64,000 nucleotides of DNA from the NCBI RefSeq assembly GCF_040712315.1, contig NC_134015.1:16989614-17053613 (forward strand), given 5' to 3'. The notes under the pieces are model-generated. The model searched no databases. It saw only the letters and a program-made list of their open reading frames with translations, and was not told the DNA's origin. The translations under genes were made by a program, and so were the position numbers. Below, one piece after another: positions 45,290 through 57,498 of the stretch. Source of the stretch: Castanea sativa (lineage: Eukaryota > Streptophyta > Magnoliopsida > Fagales > Fagaceae). Within the stretch, counting starts at the first letter, position 1, and each line of letters starts with the position of its first letter.

Positions 45290-46066
45290 TTATTATTATG
45301 GCGACCCCTGTTTATTTTCCTGCATCTATATTTTGGGCCATGTTTTAGGGATGTAGGCAATTACTTTCTTGTTCTGTGTGCTTGCATTGTGCATGATGTA
45401 TGTATATATATACCTGTTCGCCCCTTCCGGTGTGATTGTCATAGTCCATGTTACCTAAGGCAAAACGATGCCTAATTTCCGCCGCGATAGTAAGGTGACA
45501 TGTCACCCGAATGCCTTAGGAAAGCATAGATTGGGACCACACCAATTCAGAAGCCAAACCTCAAAGCCCCCATACATGTGAAGCCCCAAAAGTCAATGCC
45601 AAAATCATGTTATTACTGCCAATCTCCAAAATTTAAGGTTTTATTAAAATAAAGGACTGTCATTGGACGCTTACAGGCGTTATGGGGTGCCTAACACCTT
45701 CCTCACATGTAACCAAATTTTCAGACTCAAGAATCAAGATTTTTTTCCATCCACATTAGATTAGGAAAAAAAATACATTTTTTCTTAGCCTAGGATCGGT
45801 AATAAAATCAACTAAAAATAGGTGACCAATTACACATTAGAAAAACCCAATGATTGGTGGCGACTTCATTTATCTTTGATAATCCCTTAAAATTTGGCCA
45901 AGATTCCTGCCAAACTGCCAAAGGTAGACAAATACCTTCCTCCATTGAGAGAGAGAGCACCTGAAGCTTCGCGCGAACCACACCAAGTGCACCAACCAAT
46001 CGAAAAGAGCCCCCAATGAGCCCCGCGCAGGCGGGAGCGTCGCCACAGTGGGCGGCCAAGCGAAGA
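45290..46066 (+). mobile_element. Fragment of a Ty3-gypsy-like LTR and leader
   Basis: GGCGTTATGGGGTGCCTAACACCTTCC followed by ATTGGTGGCGACTTC and a GC-rich tail (GCCCCCAATGAGCCCC, CACAGTGGGCGGCC) resembles the LTR 3' part and leader of plant gypsy elements. A related text in opposite orientation is in the solo LTR at 48.3-50.8 kb. It abuts the truncated copia 3' LTR at about 46068. Confidence 0.45.
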
Positions 46067-46067
46067 C

Positions 46068-46835
46068 CCGATATAATGACCTAAGAAAACTAATGAAACA
46101 AACTAGTTTCAAGTAAAAAACTTGGGAAGAAACCTCCTTGAAAAGCAATTCACTATAGTTAAGAGAAGTTTCAGATCTAGTACAAAATCTTTATCCCTAG
46201 ACTCTAAAATCCTCGTGGATGAACTTACAGCAGAAACCTTCTACCACTTCAGAACTTCTAAACTCTTCAATATATGTACGCCACCATTTTGCACAGATCC
46301 CAATACGTGACTAACTCCACCAACTTGAAGAAGATGTTGGCTGTAAAATTCTTCACATCATCAACAATGAAGATCAAGAAGCTCCTTGGTTACAAAACCA
46401 TTGGCATAAAAACACAGTAGCTTCTTTCAGAGAGAATAAGCCACTAGGTCACTTTCTACATGTGTTCTCCATGTACAACGACCTTTAAAATAAGCCTTAT
46501 ATATGTCTAGGGTTGTGAAAAAAGAAACCCTACACATACATGTCAGCTAGGGCCAAAAATTAGATCTAGAAATTCTGATTTCGTAGATCTTGACAAATTC
46601 AGATTCTGTCACTTTTCGTTCTTAAATCTTGATAGATACTGTTTCTGTCGAGGTATCTATCGAGCTTTAATGAACAGCTTTTCTTTACTTTTTTCTTGAT
46701 CCAATCTTCATGGCTTTAATACCTAACTTGAACTCTTATTTCTTGAAGTATTAAACTCATCCTAGATTTACCCAATTACAAATAAAGTGCATTTTGTCAA
46801 AGGATTAGTTAATTACATAAAATATGTCCTTAACA
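46068..46835 (-). mobile_element. Truncated 3' LTR of copia element B
   Basis: Aligns to the 5' LTRs at 3370-4279 and 53466-54280 from ATGACCTAAGAAAAC to GTCCTTAACA. About 120-150 nt of its distal end are missing and replaced by the gypsy-like fragment. On the minus strand AACGGGAAGAT precedes its TGTTAAGG start. Confidence 0.75.
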
Positions 46836-46848
46836 ATCTTCCCGTTTG
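46836..46848 (-). promoter_or_regulatory. Polypurine tract of copia element B
   Basis: Minus strand CAAACGGGAAGAT directly abuts the LTR start TGTTAAGG. The purine-rich primer for plus-strand DNA synthesis is expected here. Confidence 0.6.
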
Positions 46849-47147
46849 AAAATCCATGACAAAACCACAACAAGACAACTAATCATGAGAGAAGTCTTAA
46901 ATTACTTAACTCATAACCACTTATTGTATTACAAAATAAATCTATCCCTACTACAAACTCTTAAAAAACTTTGTAAGAAAAGAGTTCATGGCATGATAGA
47001 CTTTCACAACCTGTCTTTCTAAAACACTTAAACAAAACTCATTAAAGCATCATGTGTGAAATAAAAATAAAGATTGTGTACATAAAGAAACATGCGTATA
47101 AAGATAGAGAAGAAACAACACATGTAAAGATAGGTGAAGAAGACATA

Positions 47148-47153
<6 letters not shown>

Positions 47154-47212
<59 letters not shown>
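47154..47212. repeat. (AT)n microsatellite
   Basis: About 29 TA units in the 3' region of the copia element. Confidence 0.95.
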
Positions 47213-47215
<3 letters not shown>

Positions 47216-47506
47216 AAGATAAACACAGTGTATGTAAAAATGGTCACAAGATTGGTGTACAAGAAGCTAAAAGAAGCTTTTGAAACAATGAGGTTAACAC
47301 TCCCCCTAACAAGATGAAACACAACTCCCCCTAATAAAGGCATGTATTTCTCCCCTATATATCAAAGATAAGCACAGTGTATGTAAAAATGGTCACAAGA
47401 TTGGTGTACAAGAAGCTAAAAGAAGCTTTTGAAACAATGAGGTTAACACTCCCCCTAACAAGATGAAACACAACTCCCCCTAATAAGGGCATGTATTTCT
47501 CCCCCA
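47211..47506. repeat. 149-bp tandem duplication in the copia 3' region
   Basis: TATCAAAGATAAACACAGTG (47211) and TATCAAAGATAAGCACAGTG (47360) start two almost identical units that end in CATGTATTTCTCCCC. Each holds two AACTCCCCCTAA tracts, which are TTAGGGGGAGTT on the element's strand, the form of duplicated polypurine tracts. Confidence 0.85.
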
Positions 47507-47726
47507 AACATGTAGAATTTTAAAAAGAAATCACATTTTCTCCCCCATTTTTTTCATGATTGACAAAGGGTACAAGAAACTATAAAACTTCACCCGAGAA
47601 ACATAAAGATGATCAAGGGGGCATAAGGAATCCATATAAAAACATGAATGTAATGAAACAAGATGCTATGGGTGACAAGATAATAGAAAGATGCAAAACA
47701 TGTGCAAAACAATGCATGCAAGAGGG

Positions 47727-47995
47727 TCTCGATAGATTAAGAAGCTGTCGAGCTACTATCGAGCTGGCAGAAAGCATATAAAATTACCTCGATAGATCGA
47801 GATATGTGTCGAGAATCTATTGAGAAGCTACCCAGAAATCTTGATGGATCGAGAATCTGTCGAGAATGTATTAAGTAGACAAAGAGCACAGAAATTTGGC
47901 TCGATGGATCGACCTAGCTGTTGAGAAGCTATCGAGGTCAAACCCAAAAATCTCGATAGAAGAGGTATCTGTCGAGAAGCTATCGAGGATGCATG
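47727..47995. repeat. Degenerate TCGATAGATCGAG / CTGTCGAG repeats
   Basis: About ten copies of TCTCGATAGAT, GCTGTCGAG, GCTATCGAG and similar alternate at 20-40 nt. Related motifs occur in this element's LTRs (ATCTCGACAGATA, TATCTGTCGAA). Non-coding. Confidence 0.7.
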
Positions 47996-48295
47996 AAGAT
48001 GTTTTTCAAGGGGGAAAAACACATGTGATGAGAAAGCAACAAGATGGCTACTCAAACAAGCATCCAAGCAACATGTTAAGCACTTAAACCACACCTCTAC
48101 CCTAGATGCAAAGCATTCCTAGATCCACAAACATACTAAACAAGTCTAACCAATTTTATATTTCAAAAACAAGTTAAGACAGTTTAACAAGTATATATTA
48201 ACACATGTATCCTTGTCATAGCCAAAATACATTGTACCTGCACATGTATCAAGAGTAGCAAAGATTATGCATGTTGTGTGTGAAAGCATAACAAG

Positions 48296-48412
48296 TGTGA
48301 GAGACCACCAAAGGTGCCTCTCAAAAAAGAGAGATTTTTTTAGTGCTTTTTAGGGCACCTCTTTTTTTTTGGGAAAGTATTATGGAGTCGCTACTTATTT
48401 TTTATACAAAAA

Positions 48413-48461
<49 letters not shown>

Positions 48462-50793
48462 CAAAAATACATGATTGAATTGTTTCCTTTCATTGATTGA
48501 ATAAAAAAAATACATGTCTGAAAAATTGAAAATTACATGGCTTTAGGTCCTAGTTACAAACTACTAAATAATTACATGGCTTTTTGTCCCTACTTACAAT
48601 CTACCCAAAATAAAACAAAGATAAGACCTAGATCTACCTATCCAAAGACTCTAAATTCGGAGGCTAGATTACAAAATAGGAAGGTGTTAGGCATCCATTC
48701 TGCCCAGACAAAGTCTGGTCTTCTAGACTCATGTGACCAATGTACCACTTTTATGCATGAGATGAATGATATGTTGCACATGTGAAATAAACTAAATCAC
48801 AAATTTATTTATGAATGTATCCTTTTCTATGTTAAAAAATTTAGATCTGTTGTTGTGAGTAAAAATGATTTGGTTTATAAAAAAATCAGATCTGTTTTGT
48901 TGTGTAAAAAAAAAAGGTTTTTGGAGAGAAAATTCAGATCTGTTTTAATTTAATTAAAACAACGCCTTGCAATTTGGAAAAAAAAAAGATTAGATCTATT
49001 TTTAAGAACTTAAAAAAATTATTTTTTGATGACAGAAAAATCAGATCTGTTTTTAAGAACTTAAAAAAAAAAAAAGATTTTTTGATGACAGAAAAATCAG
49101 ATTTGTTTTTAAGAACTTAAAAAATGATTTTTTTTATGAAAAAAAAAATCAAATTTGTTTTATATGTTCAAAAAATATAAAAAAGATTGCTTGAGAAGAG
49201 GATTTCATTCATGAAATAAATTTATGCTACATGTATTGAATAAAACAAATACAACAAGCAATACCATTTATTATCTTATTCTTTTTTATTTCAAAATCTA
49301 CTATGTTAAAAAAAAATCAGAAATGTATCTAAGGAAGATACAAATAAGTTTTCATTTTAAGAAAAATTCAAATCTGCATTTAATGAAGATGCAAATCTGT
49401 TTTTATTTGAAAAAAAAATTCAAATCTACATCTAATGAAGATGCAAATTTGTTTTTTATCTAAAAAAAAAATCAAATCTACATCTAATGAAAATGCAAAT
49501 CCGTTTTTGATTTGAAAAATTCATATCTACATCTAATGAAGATGTAGATTCGTTTTTATTTTAAGAAAAATTTAGATCTTCATCTAATGAAGATGTAGAT
49601 CTATTTTTATTTTAAGAAAAAGAATTGTTTACATGCATATTTTTGAAAATAAGAAAGAGATCACAACAGTAATAAAAGAATTTAGAACATGTTTTGACAA
49701 AATAAATCGACAATTCATGATATGAATACTTGAAACAACTAAACTAAAAAAATATACAAACATGCCTCATCACTACAAGAGAAGCATAAAGAAAAGAAAA
49801 GGGTAATCGGAAACAACCTCTTGCATGGAGCACTTCTTCTTCTTGAGAGGATGTTTTAGGGTTCAAAGAAATTTATGCAATTAGCTTTGAAACCTAAAAA
49901 CCGTAGTTTAAGAGAGAATACTAGAAAGGGGATGAGAAATTTGAGATTGTGAAAAGGTGTCTCTCCTAGAGCGTAAAAGAATGTGCTGAATATCTGAGAT
50001 CTGGTCTCTATTTATAGAGACTAGAATGCTTAAAAAATAAGCAACGACGAGTAGAATACGAATCGAGATGCGTCTTTCTACGAAAAAGTCGAAAAGGATG
50101 TGACTTAGCGGCACCCAAAGAGAGTTGGGCCAAAGCCCAAAAGGGTGCCATTTGGCACTTCGAAAGTGTTGTTCGACACTCCAAAAGTGCCGAATGGTAC
50201 TCTTGGACACCAGACGTACTTTCATGTCTGGGTGCGTTTTGGACTCCTTTTTTAGGTTTTCTTGAGTTAGGCCTTGCACTTAGATGTGTTTTCAATTCGT
50301 ATTCTAAAATTTTTATCTCTTTTCTGGATAATTCAGGTCTTTTTAGCAACAATTATCTTGTAGATAAATACTCTAAAGTAAATCTTGATAAAGTTCAGAT
50401 TATCCATTATTTTATTGTTATCCAATTATCCCTTTTATTCCTATGCAACCAATTATATTTTAAACACTAATTATCAACCAATCACAAAATTATTTAATTA
50501 ATTTTAATTGTTTAACCAATCAGAATTAATTTAAATTAATCATGCGTGGTCGACTCTACCTAGACACAATGCATGTTGACCGTGCAAACTTGATCATGTG
50601 ATATCTTTTAATCCGATGGTCCGATTTGGAAACCGGACATACCTTCGCCACCGTTAGAATCTCAAGATCATTTTTATGATATGCAATGAATGAATTAATA
50701 AATATAATGCAATCATGATTTTTTGGGGTACATATATAGTCATTCCAGTTATCTTCTTTGACTAAATCATGGGTGCAAAATTGAGTATCTACA
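48296..50793 (-). mobile_element. Solo LTR of a Ty3-gypsy-like element, near-TSD ACAAG/ACACG
   Basis: On the minus strand it starts TGTAGATACTCAATTTTGCACCC, a typical gypsy LTR start, and ends GGTGGTCTCTCACA. Flanks are ACAAG (48291-48295) and ACACG (50794-50798). It carries GTAGCGACTCCATAA and GCATCC/GTGTTAGG text common near such LTR ends, an (AT)n tract (48420-48457), and repeat arrays at 48830-49160 and 49340-49620. No ORF of interest. Nested in copia element B. Confidence 0.7.
49340..49620. repeat. Tandem array of about 55-nt units with internal dyad
   Basis: Five units of the type AAATCTACATCTAATGAAGATGCAAATCTGTTTTT. CATC-TAATGAA-GATG is a dyad that becomes longest in the last unit (GATCTTCATCTAATGAAGATGTAGATC). 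To its left (48830-49160) a second array repeats AAATCAGATCTGTTTTTAAGAAC. Confidence 0.8.
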
Positions 50794-50798
50794 ACACG

Positions 50799-51187
50799 TG
50801 TGCACAAGTTTCTAATATTATGATGATTTGGGATATAAGAACATCTAATACACTCACAAATAATCATAACTGTTCTATGGGGACTATCACCTTTGAGGTA
50901 CATCATATAACTCCCAAATCTCCTAGAAACACGCTTACAATTATTTTAAAATCATTTTGATTCTTTTTGCTTTTATATTCTTTGCATATTTTCTTTTTGA
51001 ACATATTATGCATGGACATATAAGAGAGAAAAAAAATATTCAATTATGTAAGCCAAAACATTACAATTTTGCTATGCCGAAGTACACAGATGTTATATAT
51101 GATTAGCGAGCTTTAGTGGTGAGATTGTTATTTATGCATTTCTCTTAGGATTTTCTATTCATTCCTATCAAAAAGAGTGATATGAGT
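50799..51187. other. Non-coding internal part of copia element B
   Basis: AT-rich DNA between the gypsy solo LTR and the region shared with copy A. No pol motif. Small ORFs on both strands look random. Confidence 0.5.
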
Positions 51188-51599
51188 ATTAAGTATAAAG
51201 ATTACTTAATCATACTCATCACCAACACGAGCCACAAACCTCACTTGCTTAGTTGTCCATTAAAATGCCCATCTAAGTTACAAGAGATACAAAGTTTAGA
51301 AACTTTGTTTCAATGGCCATTTAGGGTACACAAGTACCAATATACACAAACACACACTGTTTTTGTATTTTTTTTTCTTTTTATTTTGAAAAACAAACAA
51401 AATAAAAACAAAACAACCAAACAAAAACAGATAAATAACATGAAAGCATAAAAGAAAGATGCAAATACATGAAAGCATGATTCCAAAAGCAGATAAGAAA
51501 TCAAACAAGAAAGGCCTACTTTAGATAGAAAGAAATAAAGTAGAGGACAGATAGAAAAAACAATTAAGTCTTAGGCTCCTTTCTCACTCACACAGCACG

Positions 51600-53397
51600 A
51601 GTCTTTGGCCGTGAAGATGAAAAGGCACGTGTCCTAGTATGTCTACTAAAGGACATAGAAGAAATAAAATTCTCCTGAAATTGAGTTAAAAAGCTCAAAG
51701 CTTTTAATAACTCTCTAAAGAAAGGTGTTGAACCTTGAGAGAGAACTTGTAACCATTTGGACAATTACTTATGAGGATACAACTTGAAGCAATTAGGATG
51801 AATGTGTCCAGAAACACCACAATGGTGACAAATATGAGTAGTTTTTGAACTACTGGACTTCCTAGAGTGAGGTCTAACAAAGGAATAAGGATTAAGGATT
51901 AGCCAAATTAGTTTTGGATTTTATACCTTTATCACCTTTCTCAGATTAGGGCACAAAAATAGTTTTTGATCCAAAAGCCGTGGAAGAGGAGGGGCCAAAG
52001 GAAAAAGTATATCTTAAGCCAGTCTTATCAGAACTAGACTTTTGAGTACTCAATACCTTATCAAGCTTTGCACTAGACATCCTCTCTATTTGAGTTCTAG
52101 CTTGACTAAGCCCAACCTTGAGATTCTTAACCTTCTCTTCTAATGTGGTGTTCTCCATAACAAGAGTCTCAACTAATGTTGTAGTCTCATCTAGTTTGAC
52201 TAATAGTTTTTTTTTTTTTTTTTTCCAGGTTTTACCTCATTAAGCTTTTTTCTTCAAAGATGAGAAGTATTTTCAGATTTTATAAATTCAGTGCATAACT
52301 TATCATAGGCTTTCTAAAGGGTCAACTTCTTGGGTACTTCATCATCAGAAGAATCCTCACTGTCACTAGCACTCTCCACAATCACCTTATCGGTTGTGGC
52401 AGCAAAAACCATATAATGACCACATTCATTTTCATACTCATCAGAAAGATCACTCTTAGAATCACTCAAGGTATCGGACAACACTTTACCTTTTGAATTC
52501 TTGGTCTTTTCCTTCATAAGATAGTTTGAGCATTCTATCCTCATATGACCAATACCTTTGCACTCATGGCACTAAATGAGGGGTTTCTCATTCTTGCCCT
52601 TCCTAGAGGATTCAGATTTCCTAGGGGCTTTGTTCTTATCATTTTTCCTATATTGGAGAAGCTTGATAATCTCTTCAGCTATGAAAGTTAAGTCCTCATC
52701 CTCATCTTCATCTTCATCTTCATCTTCAGAGTCATCACTCTCTTCCTCTATACCCTTAAGTGCCATGTTCCTAATCTTTTCCAATTTCCCATTTTACCTA
52801 ATCCCATCTCATAGGTTTGAAGGTCCCCTACAAGCTTAGTCAAAGGAATTTGATCAATGTCCTTCACTTCTTCAATGACAGTGATCTTGGTATTGAATCA
52901 TTCAAGTAGGGACCTAGGGATTTTCCTAATAATTTTGGATTCTGTAATAGATTCTCCAAGATTGAAGGCAGAATTCACAATATCCTTGAGTTTAGCATAG
53001 AACTCATCAAAGGTCTCATCCTCTTCCATCCTTATTTCTTCAAAACTGCTAGTAAGTGTTTGAAGCTTAACGGTCTTCACTGCCTTGGTACCTTTATAGG
53101 TGATCTCAAGAATAGTCTATGCTTCCTTAGCAATTTCTGTGGATGATATTTTCTTGAATTCCTCATTGGTCACACCACTAAACAGAGCATTCAAAGCCCT
53201 ACTGTTGAAATTTGCTGCTTTGATCTATGCTTCATCCTAATGCACTGGTGCTTCCTTTGGCTTAACCCAACCAACTTCAATAGCTTGCCATACTTTTTTA
53301 TCAAGAGCCTGCAAAAAGCTTTCATGCGGACTTTCTAGTACACATAGTTAGTACCATCAAACAAAGGAGGAATCAAAAGAGATTGTCCACAATCCAT
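51600..53397 (-). pseudogene. Copia (Sirevirus-like) gag pseudogene, copy B
   Basis: Duplicate of the gag at 1500-3301 with its own lesions: a stop in the LFDGTNYVY region, an in-frame stop just before the first zinc knuckle (CHECKGIGHMRIEC) and loss of several codons. The acidic EDEDEDEDED run and the coiled-coil-like segment (51946-52158) survive. The second zinc knuckle, CHHCGVSGHIHPNC near 51793-51836, keeps all four ligands, unlike copy A. Confidence 0.78.
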
Positions 53398-53451
53398 GAC
53401 AACCGGGGTCAAGGATCACACTTAGGAAATTAATCCAATCAGAGTGTACCT

Positions 53452-53463
53452 GCTCTGATACCA
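53452..53463 (-). promoter_or_regulatory. Primer-binding site (initiator tRNA-Met) of copia element B
   Basis: Minus strand TGGTATCAGAGC, complementary to the 3' end of plant initiator tRNA-Met, two nt after the LTR end CCAACA. The copy A equivalent at about 3357-3368 is mutated (CAGTATCAAAGC). Confidence 0.85.
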
Positions 53464-53465
53464 CT

Positions 53466-54280
53466 TGTTGGAAAATTTAGAACCTAGTTGATAGAATTAA
53501 CAAGTTTTAAACCCGAGTTGTCAATTAGATTTATTATGAATAAATCTTGTTAAAACAAACAAACATCAATATCATGCACAACAGAATAGTAGATAAGACA
53601 AGATACGATGACCTAGGAAAACCAATGAAACAAACTAATTTCAAGTAAAAAAAACTTGGGGTGAAACCTTCCCCAAAAGCAATTCACTACAGTAAAAAGA
53701 AGTTTCAGATCTAGTATAAAACCTTTGACTTTAGACTCTACAATTCCCATAAATGAACTTACAACAAAAACCTTCTATCGCTTTAGAACCTTTGAATTCT
53801 TCACTTCAATAATGAAGACCAAGAAGCTCCTAGGTTACAAAACCCTTGGCGTAAAGACACAGTAGCTTCTTTCAGAAAGAATAAGGCATTAGGTCACTTT
53901 CTGTATGTGTTCTCCATGTATAACGGCCTTTAAAATAAGTCTTATATATGTCTAGGGTTGTGAGAAAAGGAACCCTACACATACATGTCAGATTGGGTCA
54001 AAAATCAGATTTGGAAATTCTGATTTTGTTGATCTTGACAGATTTAGCTTCTGTCAAGCTTTGTTTTTAAATCTTGATAGATGTTGTTTCTATCAAGGTT
54101 TCTATCGATCTTTAATGAATAGTTTTTCTTTACTTATTTCTTGGTCCAATCCTCATGGCCTTAATACTTAACTTGAATTCTTGTTTCTTGAAGTACTAAA
54201 CCCATCCTAGATCTACTCAATTACAAGTAAAGTGCATTTTGTCAAAGGATTAACCAATTACATTAAATATGTCCTTAACA
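53466..54280 (-). mobile_element. 5' LTR of copia element B
   Basis: TG...CA ends (plus strand TGTTGGAAAATT to GTCCTTAACA), 815 bp, adjacent to the primer-binding site. Same flank as copy A (ATAGC-GAAACAAACACAGCC). Confidence 0.85.
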
Positions 54281-54829
54281 ATAGCTGAAACAAACACAGC
54301 CTTATATCCATAATCAAATATGCAATCATATAAAAATCAATAACAGAATATTTGAAATATTTTCTCCCTAGAAATCCTTTAGTTTTGTATTTCTCTTTAA
54401 TATAACAATCTAAATGTAATCTTTATTGTATTCTTCAACTATAAATATACTACAATCCACCTGTCAAAATGTCGAGAGTGTGAACAAAACTCTTTCGTTT
54501 TTTGGTTGCCAAGTGCAATTGAGATTCTTTCCAACAACTTACATGTTTTATTATATCTCAGTTCATCATAAATACATATAAATTTAAACATTTGACAACG
54601 ATTGTTATTCGTCTATTTCGGTAGAGAGAAACCGGTATTTGGGTAGGGTTTTAACTTTTGGGACTGATGTAGACCAAGGGGTGCAAGTTTTCCTTATATA
54701 CTGAGAACCTCATTTTCATGAGATAAAATTAATTCTCACTGCAAAAACAAGGTTATAGCTTGTGATCATAAATATTCCCCAAAATTAAACTATCTCCTGA
54801 TTTATTGTGTAAAAAAAAAAAAAACACTT

Positions 54830-55470
54830 AAATGAACTTAATCATAGTGGACAATCCTAAGACTCTTGACCTTGATACCTTTGAATAACTTTTAGGCTTG
54901 ACAAACACCTCAACAATCAAAAGAAGAATAACAAGAATCGTTGTCTTTTTCCCTTTTTAAGTCACTTCAGCAGAACACTAGTAAGAACTTCTTAATTTAT
55001 ATTTCCTTTATTATATTCCTTACTTGAATTCTTGAAAGAATATGTTCTTAACGTGTACTTCTTTCTTACTAAACTATTGTCTATAAATTTGAAAGGTTTC
55101 CCTTAGAAAATTTATGGGAAGCTTGTGGAACGAAATTACATCTATTCAAGTAAGTGCTCTCGCGTTCTTTTATTTAGTTTATTTTTATCTTTTTCTTTAA
55201 ACTTATTTTTTCCATAGAAGTTTCAAATTATGGTTAACACAAAATCTGGTTAAAAAAATGTAACAGAATGTTCATACTTCATAGTGGACCGATCAACATT
55301 TAATGAGCCTTCCTAACCCCATCTAATATTTGATACCAAGATGCCCACCAAGCAATAGGTTGCCCCCCTTTAATTGCCGGCTGGTTTGTGTTGTAACTTG
55401 TAATGTCTGGATACTCCAGAATAACGATTAATAATTTGTGAACATGTCACATAAAATCCTTAAAGAATTC
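54830..55470 (+). repeat. 5' flank module of ankyrin gene 3 (duplicate)
   Basis: Near-identical to 5380-6000, including CATCTATTCAAGTAAGTGCTC and AAAATGTAACAGAATGTTC. Part of the segmental duplication. Confidence 0.7.
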
Positions 55471-55602
55471 AAATAATTTTGACCAACATATAAACAAATA
55501 ATATGTGATATTATAAGATTTATTAATTTGCTGATTACCGTATATTTATAAACTATAAGGTTAACTTTGGGAAACAAGGTTTAAGATTCAAGAAGAAACT
55601 CG

Positions 55603-56975
55603 ATGGATGTTGGACTGTTCAATGCAGCAATTTCTGGGAATGATAGTTTCTCTGAAGAAATTGGGGGTGAGGATTTAAATCTCAAGCAGGTGACAAGGAG
55701 GGGGAACTCTGTCCTTCATGTGGCTGCAAAATCTGGAAAGGTGCAGATCATGAAAAAAGTTCTTGATTCGCAGCCATCACTTTTGTATATGGAAAATTGC
55801 AAAGGCAATACTGCACTGCATATTGCAGCAAGCTTAGGACACTTTGACATGACAAAGCGTCTAATAAGTTGTGCAAAAGACCAAGAAGCTGCAGTGAAAA
55901 ACTTACTACTAAGAAAGATAAATCTGGAGAAGAACACAGCACTGCATGAAGCTATAAGAAATGATCATTATGACATTGTGGAGTAACTAATTAGGGAAGA
56001 CCCAGAGTTAGCTTCTTTTACAAATAATGCTTTGGAATCCCCTCTCTTTTTAGCAGTGGATCGAGGATTTTACAAAATTGCTCTCCAAATTATAGAAACC
56101 ATTCCAAAATGCTCCTACATGGGAAGGAACGGCATGAATGCCTTTCATGCAGCTGTCATTCGTGAACAAAATAGTAAGTACAATAAATTATTCACTCATA
56201 ATGGAAGAGTCGTCCCTCCTCTCACAATAAGTGTGTGCCCTTGTGGGTGACTCATGGTGGGGCCCACACCTCCTTTGGGAGGAAGGAGGACTCCTCTAGT
56301 AAATACCTTCAATTATATTTTGAATTTTTTTTTTCCCTTTTTGGGTGCTGAGTTATACTTTATTGAGCCAAAGAAGTATAATAATTATTTTTTCTACAAC
56401 TGACAACAAACAAGTAGAAATTGATGTCCAGCCTGACCAGAGAAAAGTCTAACTCTCATGTAACTTTTATATTTGCCTAATTTTCAACTTCCTGGTTTTG
56501 GACATCAGGTACGGTTGTCTTTTGAGCCTGTCAACCAGAAATGTCGTAATATGGGTTTTTTTTTTTTTTATCAGTACTAAAAAACTTATGAAGTTAGTCC
56601 ATTTCATGTAAATACTTTTACACAAAATTAAGTGAAACCAATTTATATATGAACATAGGAAGTAGCAACTAGGACGAGAAGGAAGAAAGAAAATAGGAAC
56701 ATGAAATAAAAAGCCAAATCTTTTGATAAAAAAAAAAAACTGTTATTTTATAAATAGTGAGAAAATGTTTAATATATCTCTCTCCTATAAATCCTTAGTG
56801 TTAATTAATTACATTGTTAATTTCCTTTTGACAGGATTCGCAACTATTGTCTTAACCCTTGAAGACAATATGCTTATACCCGTTTGCAAAGATGCTCTTT
56901 TATGGCTGATTAAACAAATCTGTTGGATAATTTTTGAATCCCGCAAATTATTCAAACTCGATGTCACCGGAACAG
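55603..56975 (+). pseudogene. Ankyrin gene 3: duplicated exons 1-2 of gene 1 with a premature stop
   Basis: Exon 1 (55603-56173, 571 nt) and exon 2 (56835-56975, 141 nt) have exactly the lengths and splice sites of gene 1. About 17 substitutions in exon 1 give roughly 97 % identity. The codon TTG of gene 1 (HYDIVEL) has become TAA at 55984-55986, stopping translation after 127 codons inside the third ankyrin repeat. After this stop the frame remains open to the exon end, and both splice sites survive, so loss of function is recent. Exons 3 and 4, if present, lie beyond the LTR element at the right edge. A short ankyrin-only product cannot be excluded. Confidence 0.8.
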
Positions 56976-57107
56976 GTAATTATCTCAATAAATTATAATA
57001 TTTCAAGACATATTATGGCAATAATATTTTCACAATAAATCTTAAGTGGAAGGTTATTATGGTTTTTTTTTTTCCATAAAATGTTATGGGCTATTATTGA
57101 TGAGGTA

Positions 57108-57452
57108 TGTTAAGTTATGGTTTTTCACATAACGTTTATGTTGGTTTTACTCTATAACAAAAAGTATTGTAATTGCATTAATTTATTTCCTTGTATTTTG
57201 TGGAATTTATTTGTAATGAGTTTAGTATTAAGTTGGTAAAGATTACTCAAGAAGTTGACATCGCAATTTGGCTCGTGAGTGGTGCAACCTGCGAAAGTCA
57301 TATGAGAAGCGCATGTTGGAAGCTGAAGAGTTAAGAGCTAAGTTGTATTTCGCGAGTCACTTCGTGACTCAAGCCAAGTTGCGAGTCACAAAGTGACTCG
57401 CAAAACTCTTTGTCTAGATGATTTTAAGTGTAACTCTTATATCCTTCACCCA

Positions 57453-57498
<46 letters not shown>

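Larger units (their letters stand above)
46068..54280 (-). mobile_element. Sirevirus-like copia element B, lacking a recognisable pol
   Basis: Minus-strand element: 5' LTR 53466-54280, primer-binding site 53452-53463, gag relic to about 51600, then non-coding DNA, a nested gypsy solo LTR (48296-50793), a 3' region with repeated purine-rich tracts, a polypurine tract at 46836-46848 and a truncated 3' LTR (46068-46835). No protease, integrase or reverse transcriptase ORF or motif is seen in any frame. Right flank ATAGC; the left flank is lost by truncation. Copy A (1-4279) is the duplicated 5' part of such an element. Confidence 0.7.

Noticed and set aside
45870..46148. 92-codon ORF with PPARGSLGALFDW
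   Set aside because: Spans the junction of a gypsy-like fragment and the truncated copia LTR; GC-rich chance ORF.
49908..50906. ORFs of 114-123 codons on the minus strand
   Set aside because: They lie in the gypsy-like solo LTR, overlap each other in different frames and show no retroelement domain.
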